DNA from: Clostridia bacterium
GTDB taxonomy: Bacteria > Bacillota > Clostridia > TANB77 > CAG-508
Length of the DNA stretch: 64,000 bases
Reading direction: 5' to 3'
Assembly: GCA_900770385.1 (NCBI GenBank)
Contig: CAAGKK010000023.1
Coordinates: forward strand, 36,169 to 100,168
Shown here: positions 45,945-54,176 of the stretch, in pieces
Numbering within the stretch: position 1 is the stretch's first letter
Layout: each line of letters opens with the position of its first letter
The notes under the pieces: model-generated
What the model saw: the letters and a program-made list of their open reading frames with translations, nothing else
Database searches by the model: none
What the model was told of the DNA's origin: nothing
Position numbers and translations under genes: made by a program

Positions 45945-47538
45945 AGCATATATATTAGGAGAAGCTTATAAAAGTTTATTAAATCAAACATGTAAAGAAT
46001 TTATATGGTTAATTGTAGATGATGGTTCAACGGATAATACAAAAGAAGTAGTTACCAAATGGATACAGGAAAATAAAATAGAAATAAAATATATATATCA
46101 AAAAAACGCTGGTAAATATCGTGCTGTAAATACAGGAATTAAGAATTGCAATACAGAATTGTTTTCATTTTTAGATTCAGATGATTATTATAGAGAAAAA
46201 ACAATAGAAACCTTTTTAGAAATATGGAATCTGGTGAAAGATAATAAAAAAATAGCTGGAATTGTTGGAAGAAGATGTGATTATTCAGGAAATCTTATTG
46301 GTTCTCAAGAAAAATACGATAGTGGAGAATTAAATTTTTCTACATTTACATCACTAAAACGTTTCTTTGGAGATACATGTAGAATGTATAAGACTGCAAT
46401 CTTAAAACAAAATTTATATCCTAAAATAGAAGAAAAATTTGTTCCGGAGAATCTTATGTTTGGGAAGATTGATGAAAAATATAATGTGTATTTTTTAAAT
46501 GAAGCTCTTTCTGTTTCAGAATATTTATCTGATGGATATACGACATCATATAAAAAACTATTAAGAGATAATCCAAAAGGATATTTATTATCACTCAATC
46601 AAAGTATAATTAATGAAAAAAGAACAATTATGAAGTTTAAGTTCATGCTATCGTATATAATTTGGGGTAAAAAACATAAATATAAAAATATTTATAAAGA
46701 TAGTAATAATAAATTTCTTTATATACTTTCGTATTGTTTTGCAAATATTTGCCTAGCACTTGGAATTCCTACTTGGTATGAACCCAAAAAAGGTTTTATT
46801 AATAAGATTAAGATTTATTCAAATATACTTAAATATTATTTTTATTCTATATGTGGAAGTAAAGCTCAAATATTAGATGCAAAAGAAACAGTTGATTTTG
46901 CTAACAATATGAATAAATCTATAATCAGACTAGGGGATGGAGAGTTTAATATTATAAATGGAGAGGATATTTGCTATCAAAAAAATTCCAAACGATTACA
47001 AGAAGAATTTGAAGAGATCTTAAATTACTACAAAGATGAAAAATGTGAATATATATTATGTGTGCCTAAATTTTTCTTTAAATGTAGCGGACTAATTCTT
47101 GCCCAAAAGCGTGCATGGATTTCAAATTGGAGTTTTCCAAGATACTATTTTAAAAATAATTTTGCTATGGAGAACATCTATGGAGATGCTTTTTTATTTG
47201 CAAAAGGAAATGAGGAAATTTATTCAAAATTATGGGAAGATAAAAATTATGAGCATTGCATATTTGTGCATAATCAAGAAAAACATGCTAAGAAGTTTGA
47301 AGAAAAATATAATATAAAAACTAGTTTTGTAAAAATCTGTTCTGAAAATGCATATGAATATGTTGATGAAATAATTGACAATATTAATAGTTTATTGAAT
47401 CGATTTGGAAAAGAAAAAACAATAGTGATGATTTCTGCAGGACCAGCTGCCAAAATTATAGTTTATAGATTATCTAAAAAAGTTAAAGTGATTGATGCTG
47501 GACATTGCTTTGATAATCCATTAGAGAATGGAGGATAA
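45907..47538 (+). CDS. Two-domain glycosyltransferase: GT2 fused to GT-D (DUF1792)
   Basis: A 543-residue protein. The N-terminal GT2 domain (1 to about 250) has FTPTYNRAYILGEAYKSLLNQT, VDDGSTDNT and FLDSDDYY. The C-terminal domain (about 320-540) has RLGDGEFNIINGEDICYQKN with D344-G-E346, the DxE metal-binding signature of the GT-D fold, and ends MISAGPAAKIIVYRLSKKVKVIDAGH. Two transferases in one chain could add consecutive sugars. Confidence 0.82.
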   Translation: MKKITIFTPTYNRAYILGEAYKSLLNQTCKEFIWLIVDDGSTDNTKEVVTKWIQENKIEIKYIYQKNAGKYRAVNTGIKNCNTELFSFLDSDDYYREKTIETFLEIWNLVKDNKKIAGIVGRRCDYSGNLIGSQEKYDSGELNFSTFTSLKRFFGDTCRMYKTAILKQNLYPKIEEKFVPENLMFGKIDEKYNVYFLNEALSVSEYLSDGYTTSYKKLLRDNPKGYLLSLNQSIINEKRTIMKFKFMLSYIIWGKKHKYKNIYKDSNNKFLYILSYCFANICLALGIPTWYEPKKGFINKIKIYSNILKYYFYSICGSKAQILDAKETVDFANNMNKSIIRLGDGEFNIINGEDICYQKNSKRLQEEFEEILNYYKDEKCEYILCVPKFFFKCSGLILAQKRAWISNWSFPRYYFKNNFAMENIYGDAFLFAKGNEEIYSKLWEDKNYEHCIFVHNQEKHAKKFEEKYNIKTSFVKICSENAYEYVDEIIDNINSLLNRFGKEKTIVMISAGPAAKIIVYRLSKKVKVIDAGHCFDNPLENGG

Positions 47539-47539
47539 A

Positions 47540-47814
47540 GTGAATAATTATATAAAAAGTGATTTGATGAGATATTATAGTAAGTATGACTATTATACAT
47601 TATTAAGACATATATTAGAAGTTCCATTTTTCGTTTTCAATATGCATTTAGATTGTGTAATGAAAAAGGATACAAGAAAATAATTGGATTAGTTTTATGG
47701 ACGCTTAATAGAATGAAAAAATATATACAAATTCCAAGGACAACTAATATTGATTATGGATTATATATTGGACATGTTGGACCAATAGTTATTAATCCAA
47801 CAATAAAAAAATGA
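47540..47814 (+). pseudogene. Broken serine acetyltransferase-like gene
   Basis: A GTG frame starting at 47540 (MNNYIKSDLMRYYSKYDY) runs to a stop at 47681-47683. From about 47620 the homologous continuation is in another frame (FRFQYAFRLCNEKGYKK ... NIDYGLYIGHVGPIVINPT), ending at 47814. GLYIGHVGPIVIN is the hexapeptide entry of CysE-type acetyltransferases. One frameshift near 47630 and loss of the whole beta-helix end show that it is inactive. Confidence 0.75.
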
Positions 47815-47860
47815 TAACTAATAAAAATAAGAATATAAGAAAGAAAGGAATGAAAGTAAA

Positions 47861-49255
47861 ATGAATAGTATTAATAAATTATTTCGAACAGCATCTATTT
47901 ATCTTATTGGTAACGTTTTAAGTAAGATATTTGCTTTTTTATTAATACCATTATATACTAATTATATTTCTTCAAATGACTATGGAATATACGATATAAC
48001 AGTTTCAATATTGACTTTAGTTATTCCTTTAGTTTTTTTTCAAATATGGGATGGAATATTTAGGTTTATTTATGATTTTGAAAAAGAAGAAGATAAATAT
48101 AAAATAGTTAATAATGGATTATGTGTATGTTTAATTAGTATTGTTCTATATGAATTGTTATTTATAATTGTTGCTATTTTATTTAATTTTCCTTTTAAAA
48201 TATTAGTAAATATATATGGAATAACTATTGCATTGCAATATATATTTGGAACAGCAGCAAGGACTTTTAAAAAGAATAAATTATATATGTGCACAGGAGT
48301 AATAAATACATTTATTAATTTATCGTTAAATATAATTTTAATTTTGGTATTAAAAAAAGCAAATATAGGATCATTATACTTTTCTATAATAATGGGAAAT
48401 ATTATTCAATGTTGTATAATAGCAAGAAGGTTAAGAATATTTAAGAATTTTAAAAAAAATGACATATCAAAAAATATTATAAAAAAAATGATTAGGTTTT
48501 CAATACCAATCGCAATTTCTACAATATCATATTGGCTTTTATCCGGTTATACTAAAATAATAGTAAGTAAAAATTTAAGCTATAGTAGTAATGGAGTTTT
48601 TGCTATTGCCACAAGATTAGCAAGTATTATAACATTAGTTGTAAGCGTTTTACAAATGGCTTGGCATGAAATTTCGTTTGAATCTGCCAATAGTAAAGAT
48701 AGGAAAAATTTTTATCAAAAGGGACTTAATATGTTTCTGCTTTATTTATCAATAGGTACAGCTATTGCAATCATGATAATAAAAGTGGTATTTCCTTATA
48801 TTGTTAATGGAGAATACATTACTGCTAAGAATATTATTCCGATTGTATTAATTTATACTGCAATTAATGCTTTTTCTGGTTTTTCTTCTTCGCAATTTTT
48901 AGCAGAGAAAAATTCAAAAATACCATTGTATACTACATTAATATCTGCCATTTTAAATATTTTTATATCTGTAATTTTAATAAATAAATATAAATTATTA
49001 GGAGCTGCAAGTTCATTACTTATTTGTTTTAGCTTAAATACAATATCAAGAATGTATTTTTTACATAAAGATTATAAGATAAAATTTAATAAATATTACA
49101 TACTATTATCAATTTGTTTATTTATTGCTTCTTCAGTGAGCTATTATTGTTTTAATAATATAGTAAACATGATATTAACAATAACACTATTAGGAGTAAT
49201 TATATTTAAAAATAAAAAAATAATTATTGAGATATTAGAAAGAAGGAAAGTATGA
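47861..49255 (+). CDS. Polysaccharide flippase (Wzx/MOP superfamily)
   Basis: A 464-residue membrane protein with about 14 predicted helices and the N-terminal SIYLIGNVLSKIFAFLLIPLYTNYISSNDYGIYDI typical of Wzx. It moves lipid-linked repeat units across the membrane for Wzy. GAAAGGAATG precedes the start. It overlaps the next gene by 4 bases. Confidence 0.88.
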   Translation: MNSINKLFRTASIYLIGNVLSKIFAFLLIPLYTNYISSNDYGIYDITVSILTLVIPLVFFQIWDGIFRFIYDFEKEEDKYKIVNNGLCVCLISIVLYELLFIIVAILFNFPFKILVNIYGITIALQYIFGTAARTFKKNKLYMCTGVINTFINLSLNIILILVLKKANIGSLYFSIIMGNIIQCCIIARRLRIFKNFKKNDISKNIIKKMIRFSIPIAISTISYWLLSGYTKIIVSKNLSYSSNGVFAIATRLASIITLVVSVLQMAWHEISFESANSKDRKNFYQKGLNMFLLYLSIGTAIAIMIIKVVFPYIVNGEYITAKNIIPIVLIYTAINAFSGFSSSQFLAEKNSKIPLYTTLISAILNIFISVILINKYKLLGAASSLLICFSLNTISRMYFLHKDYKIKFNKYYILLSICLFIASSVSYYCFNNIVNMILTITLLGVIIFKNKKIIIEILERRKV

Positions 49256-51474
49256 AAAAAATAGGATTAATGACATGGTTTTCATATGATAATTATGGTA
49301 GTGTGTTACAGGCTTATGCTTTAAATGAAGTAATATCTTCAAAAAATAATGAGGTTAAAATAATTAATTACGAACCTAGAAATAGAAAAAAAACAATTTT
49401 TGATTTAAGTTTTAAATATTATATAAATCAATTATTAGAAAAAATATCTTGGAAAAAAAATGGATATATAAAGAAAAATATAGAAGATAAATATTCTATT
49501 TTTAGAAAGAAATATTTTACATTAACAGATAAATGTGATGGTTATACGGACCTAAAAAAAGTATCAGAAAATTTCGATTGTGTTGTATGTGGTAGTGATC
49601 AGATATGGTCTCCTCTTGCTTATGATGAAAATTATTATTTATCTTTCGCAGAATCTACAAAAAAAATAGCATATGCCCCTAGTTTTGGAGTAAATCAAAT
49701 AAAAAACAAACAATTACTTGCTAGGATTATTAAAATTGTTAATGAATTTGACAAATTATCAGTAAGAGAAGTAGTGGGAAGAGACATTTTAGCTCAATGT
49801 AATAACAAAAATATAGAAGTAGTTCTTGATCCCACTTTGTTATTAGATTCTAATGATTGGAAACAAAAAATGGAAATTAGAACCAACTCAAAAAAATATA
49901 TATTTTGCTATTTTCTAGGAAAAAATATTAAATACTTTAAAATAGCAGAAAAAATAGCTAAAAAATTAAATATGGAATTATATGTTGTACCAATCAACAA
50001 ACAATCATTAAATAAGAAATATAATGTGTTGGAAAATTGTGGACCTAAAGAGTTTGTTGAATATATTTATAATGCGAGTTTAGTATTAACAGATTCTTAC
50101 CATGGAATGCTTTTTTCACTTAATTTTAACAAACCGTTTATTATTTTTAAAAGATTTAAAGATAAGAAAAATAGTTCACAAAATTCAAGAATATATAATA
50201 TAATTAAAAAATTTAAATTAGAAAATTGCTTATATAATAATTCTTTAAAAAATATACCGAATGAGAAGAATATGGATTTTGCTTATATTAATAAAATACT
50301 TAAAGAAGAAAGAAAAAAAAGTATATCTTATCTAGAAAATAGCATAAATTGTAATGATGAAAACTGTTCCATTTCATCAAAAATAACCAAAATGTGTACT
50401 GGATGTGGAATGTGTGCAGCAATGTGCCCCAAAAGATGTATAAATGTAGTAAAAAATGAATATGGATTTTTAGAATATAAAATTAATGAGAAAGAATGTA
50501 TAAACTGTGGTTTATGCAAAAAAGTATGTGCACAATGCAGAAATGAAAGCATAAATATAAAAAATAAAAGATTATTTGCTGGTAAAAGTAAAAAAGATAG
50601 TATTGTTTATAAATCTTCTTCGGGAGCAATAGCATATGAATTATGTGAATATGCTATAAAACGAAATTTTCCAGTAATTGGTTGCACTTATGATAATAAT
50701 GAAAATATAGCAAAACACATTATTGTTAACAATAATGAAGAAATTAGAAAATTATCGGGTTCAAAATATTTACAAAGTTATACAGTCAATGCATTTGAAA
50801 AAATAAAGGATTTAGAAAGAGGAATGATTATAGGAACACCATGTCAAATAGCATCTGTCGATAATTACTTAAAGTTAAATAAGAAAAGAGAAAATTTTAT
50901 TCTAGTTGATTTAATATGTCATGGAGTTCCAACATATAATTTATGGCAAAAGCTTATAACGAAAATAGGAGAAATAAATAATGTGAATTTTAGAAGTAAA
51001 GAAAAAGGATGGCACAAAATTATTTTATCTCTGAATAATAAAAAAGTAAGTAATAATAATTTTTTCAATTTTTTTAATCAAGGGCTTGTATATAATAGAA
51101 GTTGCTACGAATGTAATTATCGTTCAACTTCATGTGCAGACATTAGATTGGGAGATTTTTGGGGAAATAAATATTTAGGAGATTCTTTAGGAATGAATAT
51201 GATTATTACTGTAACCGATAAAGGTGAAAAAGTGATTAAAGATTTAGAAAAAAGTAAAGTATTCATAAAGGAAGAATCAATTAATGATTATTTTTTGTTC
51301 CAGCAATCTAAAAATACTGCAATTCCAATATTTTATGAAGATTTAATGAAGGATATAAAAAATGAGAAAATATCATTAAAAGAACTTAACAAGAAATATT
51401 GTAGAAATATAGTAGTAGATCAAAAAATAAGAACAATGGTATATTCATTTATAAAAAAGTATATAATTAAATAA
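49252..51474 (+). CDS. Polysaccharide pyruvyl transferase fused to FrhB-like iron-sulfur protein
   Basis: A 740-residue two-part protein. Residues 1 to about 350 are a pyruvyl-transferase domain (MTWFSYDNYGSVLQAYAL, CGSDQIWSP, VLDPTLLLD, TDSYHGMLFSLNFNKPF). From about 380 comes a double 4Fe-4S ferredoxin module (CTGCGMCAAMCPKRC, CINCGLCKKVC), then a coenzyme F420 hydrogenase beta-subunit-like domain (SSSGAIAYELCEYA, GTPCQIASVDNYL, DLICHGVPTYNLW, ADIRLGDFWG). The two families often sit side by side in polysaccharide loci; here they are one chain. Confidence 0.85.
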   Translation: MKKIGLMTWFSYDNYGSVLQAYALNEVISSKNNEVKIINYEPRNRKKTIFDLSFKYYINQLLEKISWKKNGYIKKNIEDKYSIFRKKYFTLTDKCDGYTDLKKVSENFDCVVCGSDQIWSPLAYDENYYLSFAESTKKIAYAPSFGVNQIKNKQLLARIIKIVNEFDKLSVREVVGRDILAQCNNKNIEVVLDPTLLLDSNDWKQKMEIRTNSKKYIFCYFLGKNIKYFKIAEKIAKKLNMELYVVPINKQSLNKKYNVLENCGPKEFVEYIYNASLVLTDSYHGMLFSLNFNKPFIIFKRFKDKKNSSQNSRIYNIIKKFKLENCLYNNSLKNIPNEKNMDFAYINKILKEERKKSISYLENSINCNDENCSISSKITKMCTGCGMCAAMCPKRCINVVKNEYGFLEYKINEKECINCGLCKKVCAQCRNESINIKNKRLFAGKSKKDSIVYKSSSGAIAYELCEYAIKRNFPVIGCTYDNNENIAKHIIVNNNEEIRKLSGSKYLQSYTVNAFEKIKDLERGMIIGTPCQIASVDNYLKLNKKRENFILVDLICHGVPTYNLWQKLITKIGEINNVNFRSKEKGWHKIILSLNNKKVSNNNFFNFFNQGLVYNRSCYECNYRSTSCADIRLGDFWGNKYLGDSLGMNMIITVTDKGEKVIKDLEKSKVFIKEESINDYFLFQQSKNTAIPIFYEDLMKDIKNEKISLKELNKKYCRNIVVDQKIRTMVYSFIKKYIIK

Positions 51475-51491
51475 TATAGATATCAACATTA

Positions 51492-51520
51492 GTGCCAATC
51501 GGGACGGAGATTTTTGGCAC
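51492..51520 (+). repeat. Solo REP-like hairpin related to the RAYT ends
   Basis: GTGCCAA / TTGGCAC stem around the loop core GGGACGGAG. The core equals that of the RAYT element ends at 2028 and 2844, while both stem arms differ but still pair. It lies just downstream of the polysaccharide locus. Confidence 0.6.
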
Positions 51521-51536
51521 AGATATAAAAGTAATA

Positions 51537-51568
51537 GAAAGATTCGACATTAAGAGTCTTTCTTTTTT
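51537..51568 (+). terminator. Probable terminator after the pyruvyl transferase gene
   Basis: GAAAGA / TCTTTC stem with imperfect inner pairs, followed by TTTTTT. Confidence 0.6.
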
Positions 51569-51703
51569 ACTATTAAAAGGGAAATTAGCATTGGCATCGA
51601 ACATTTATATTAGATGTAAAATTTTTACAGCAATAAATTTAAAAAAATAGAAAATTAAGTAAAACAAAATTGCATTAATAATTTAAATTAAGGAGGAAAG
51701 GTT

Positions 51704-51919
51704 ATGGGAAGTAGTATAAAAATTAAAGGATTAGATGATTTTCAAAGAAAATTAAAAAATATGCAAAAAAAGTTAAAAGAGTATGATGGAGAGCATAAAA
51801 TTAATTTACATTATTCTCAAGAAGAATGGGGCAATATGACTGAGATAGAAAAGAATGAAGCTATTGAAGAAGCAAAAAACAAATATATTGAGGATATGAA
51901 GAAGGATTTATTTAAATAA
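51704..51919 (+). CDS. Small charged protein of unknown function
   Basis: 71 residues, beginning MGSSIKIKGLDDFQRKLKNMQKKLKEYDGEHKI, the style of short phage- or accessory-associated proteins in Firmicutes. The rest is acidic and helical. GGAGG precedes the start, and its stop overlaps the next gene's start. Function unknown. Confidence 0.55.
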   Translation: MGSSIKIKGLDDFQRKLKNMQKKLKEYDGEHKINLHYSQEEWGNMTEIEKNEAIEEAKNKYIEDMKKDLFK

Positions 51920-52332
51920 TGTATGAATTTATAAAAGAAAATTGGATTTCATTAATTGCTTTAATTATATCTATAATAGGCTTCTTCAAGGATAATATTA
52001 AAGAAATAATTAGTCATAGTAAAACTAAAAAAGAAAATAAATCTGCTAAATTAACAGTATCATATTTAAATCAAAAGTTGATAATATCAAATAAAGGAAA
52101 AGCAAATGCTAAAAATATAAAAATATTTATTGATGACACAGAAATTCAAAATAGTCATAATTTTGGTATATTTGCTAGACAGATGGATTTTTCATTATTG
52201 ACTCCTAATAATTCTTTTGCAATAAAAAGTTTTTTTAGTCTAAATGATAAAAAACTAAATTTTAAAGTTAGAGTGATATGGGAAGATGAGAATTCTAAAA
52301 ATAATGAAAGTGAAGATGTAATAAATATATGA
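51919..52332 (+). CDS. Small membrane-anchored protein of unknown function
   Basis: 137 residues: an N-terminal membrane helix (about 8-24), a Lys-rich linker, then a strand-rich domain (LTVSYLNQKLIISNKGKANAKNIKIFIDD) resembling an immunoglobulin-like or CARDB-type fold facing the cytosol or exterior. It is coupled to the preceding 71-residue gene. Confidence 0.5.
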   Translation: MYEFIKENWISLIALIISIIGFFKDNIKEIISHSKTKKENKSAKLTVSYLNQKLIISNKGKANAKNIKIFIDDTEIQNSHNFGIFARQMDFSLLTPNNSFAIKSFFSLNDKKLNFKVRVIWEDENSKNNESEDVINI

Positions 52333-52561
52333 TTTTAAAAGTGCTATTCAAGGTATTATGAAAAGAATTAAAGCAAAAGGAATAGAAGTAGTGGTATATG
52401 AACCAACATTAAAAGAAAAAACATTTTTCAATACTAGAGTAATAAGAGACATAGAAGAATTTAAGAAAATAAGTGACATAATAGTAAGCAACAGAAACAA
52501 TGAGGAACTAAAAGATGTAAAAGAAAAAATATACACAAGAGACTTATTTTTTAGAGATTAA
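52325..52561 (+). pseudogene. 3' remnant of a UDP-sugar 6-dehydrogenase gene
   Basis: The frame DFKSAIQGIMKRIKAKGIEV followed by VVYEPTLKEKTFFNTRV and ends in KEKIYTRDLFFRD, matching the last 75 or so residues of UDP-glucose/UDP-GlcNAc 6-dehydrogenases. The homology extends upstream of the ATG at 52358 to an in-frame stop at 52322-52324, so this is the tail of a gene whose first 300 or more codons are gone. No dehydrogenase is elsewhere in the window. Confidence 0.75.
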
Positions 52562-52569
52562 GAAAAATA

Positions 52570-52605
52570 AAATCCGCAATAGCATTTTGCTAAAGCGGAT
52601 TTTTT
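52570..52605 (+). terminator. Intrinsic terminator after the dehydrogenase remnant
   Basis: AAATCCGC / GCGGATTT with an inner TAGC/GCTA stem, followed by T. The outer stem matches the terminator at 53388. Confidence 0.8.
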
Positions 52606-52684
52606 GTCGTTTTTTAACATACGAAATAAATTGCAAAAACATAAAAACAATAATATAATAAAGAAAATGTATATATGTTTGTAG

Positions 52685-52706
52685 GGGAGGACGACTCGGT
52701 CCGCCC
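52685..52706 (+). repeat. GC-rich palindrome, copy 4 (variant)
   Basis: GGGAGGAC / GTCCGCCC around GACTCG, with one mismatch in the stem; same flanking GTAGG as the other copies. Confidence 0.7.
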
Positions 52707-52826
52707 GCATAAATATTAATATTTATAATTAATTCAAAAAAAATTATCAAACAAAATTTAAATCAGATAATTCAAAATCCCAAAAACAAATAAAAAAACA
52801 AAGGCATTTAGGTATGTTTATTAAAA

Positions 52827-53375
52827 ATGCAAAATAAATGCAGAAAAGAGGTTGTCACAATAACAAAAATAACATATAATAAAAATGATACAAAAAGAAA
52901 ACGAAAAATAATAAGAATACAAGGATTAAAATCAACAACAACGAGAGAATGTTGGAGATATAATAAACAGAATAAAATATGGCAGAGAACATATTATGAA
53001 CATATAATAAGAAACGAAAAAGAGTATTTAAAAATATATAAATATATAGAAGAAAATCCAATTAAATGGAAATATGATAAATATAATAATAGAAAGGAAA
53101 AAGTTATGAATGAAAAGAATAAATCTGTAGAAAAAGCGAAGAAAATACTAGAAGAAATAAGTAGTGATGAAAGAGAAATATATCTAGCAGAACTACGCCA
53201 AAAATACATAATGGATCAAAAAGCAGTAGCAGACGCAGGATATGACAAAGGCGTAGAGCAAGGAATAAAAAAAGAAAAATTAGAAATTGCAAAAAAATTA
53301 AAAGAAATGAATATGCCATTATCAGACATTGAAAAGGCTACTGGATTAACAGTTGGACAGATACAAAAGTTGTAA
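52827..53375 (+). pseudogene. Composite transposase remnant (RAYT tail joined to Rpn-type nuclease tail)
   Basis: The open frame joins two unrelated tails. Residues about 30-85 (TTTRECW ... IWQRTYYEHIIRNEKEYLKIYKYIEENPIKW) match the C terminus of RAYT transposases but lack the HUH motif. From the ATG at 53106 (MNEKNKSVEKAKKILEEI...) follows the C-terminal part of Rpn/PD-(D/E)XK transposase-like proteins (YDKGVEQGIKKEKLEIAKKLKEMNMPLSDIEKATGL), lacking the nuclease core. The second part has its own AAAGGA site and could be expressed as a 90-residue protein. Confidence 0.6.
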
Positions 53376-53387
53376 TTAAAAAAAACA

Positions 53388-53409
53388 AAAATCCGCTAAA
53401 GCGGATTTT
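53388..53409 (+). terminator. Terminator after the transposase remnant
   Basis: AAAATCCGC / GCGGATTTT with a TAAA loop. The flanking GTCGTTTT repeats that after 52605. Confidence 0.75.
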
Positions 53410-53480
53410 GTCGTTTTATGGCATACGATTTTTATTGCTAAATATTATTTTAGTAGTTATAATTATATAGAATTAAACAT

Positions 53481-53501
53481 ACAAAGGAAAATTTCCTTTG
53501 T
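53481..53501. repeat. Perfect palindrome upstream of sortase
   Basis: ACAAAGGAAA / TTTCCTTTGT with a one-base centre, followed by TTTATAAATTTT. It may be an operator or a weak bidirectional terminator. The rest of the 235-base gap shows no gene. Confidence 0.5.
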
Positions 53502-53610
53502 TTATAAATTTTATCTATTAGTCAGCTTAGTAAGAACATAATTTTTATTTAAATCTTTTTAATTTCCAATAAAAAAGAAGATGTAAAAAATATCCAAGAA
53601 AGGAGGTTTT

Positions 53611-54162
53611 ATGAAGAAAAATTTAATAATTATATTTGCTATAGTAATAATTTTATTACTATTATTAAGTATTGTCTATTTATGGTCTAATCATGAATAT
53701 GATTTAGCAGATATTAGTGAAATTACAACAGATAAAGAATATGAAAATATTATATACAACAAAGAAGAAGATATATTTAATGAGAATATATTAGGTGTTT
53801 TAGAAATAGAAAAAATTGGATTATTGGCCAGTGTAAAAGAAGGAAGCAGTAATGAGATACTAAAAGAATATATAGGTCATATTTCTGAAACTGCAAAATA
53901 TGACGGAAATATTGGACTTGCGGCACATAATAGATTAAATAAATATTCATATTTTGCGCGTATTAATGAATTAGAAAAGGGAGATATATTAGTATACAAA
54001 ACCAAATTTTTTACAAGAAAGTATAAAGTGAATAAAAAAGCTGTTATTTATGAAACAGATTGGAAGCTTTTAGAAGATGATGGAACAAATAAATTAACAT
54101 TAGTAACTTGTGTAGCAAATAAAAAAAATCAAAGATTATGTATACAAGCTACTGAAATCTAG
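53611..54162 (+). CDS. Sortase
   Basis: A 183-residue transpeptidase with an N-terminal membrane helix (about 5-24) and a sortase barrel. The catalytic residues are H106 (LAAHNR), C167 (LVTCV) and R175 (QRLCIQA). Length and motifs suggest class D or a related small class, not class A housekeeping. AAAGGAGG precedes the start. The adhesin gene 14 bases downstream is its likely substrate. Confidence 0.88.
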   Translation: MKKNLIIIFAIVIILLLLLSIVYLWSNHEYDLADISEITTDKEYENIIYNKEEDIFNENILGVLEIEKIGLLASVKEGSSNEILKEYIGHISETAKYDGNIGLAAHNRLNKYSYFARINELEKGDILVYKTKFFTRKYKVNKKAVIYETDWKLLEDDGTNKLTLVTCVANKKNQRLCIQATEI

Positions 54163-54176
54163 AAAGGAATTTAAGT

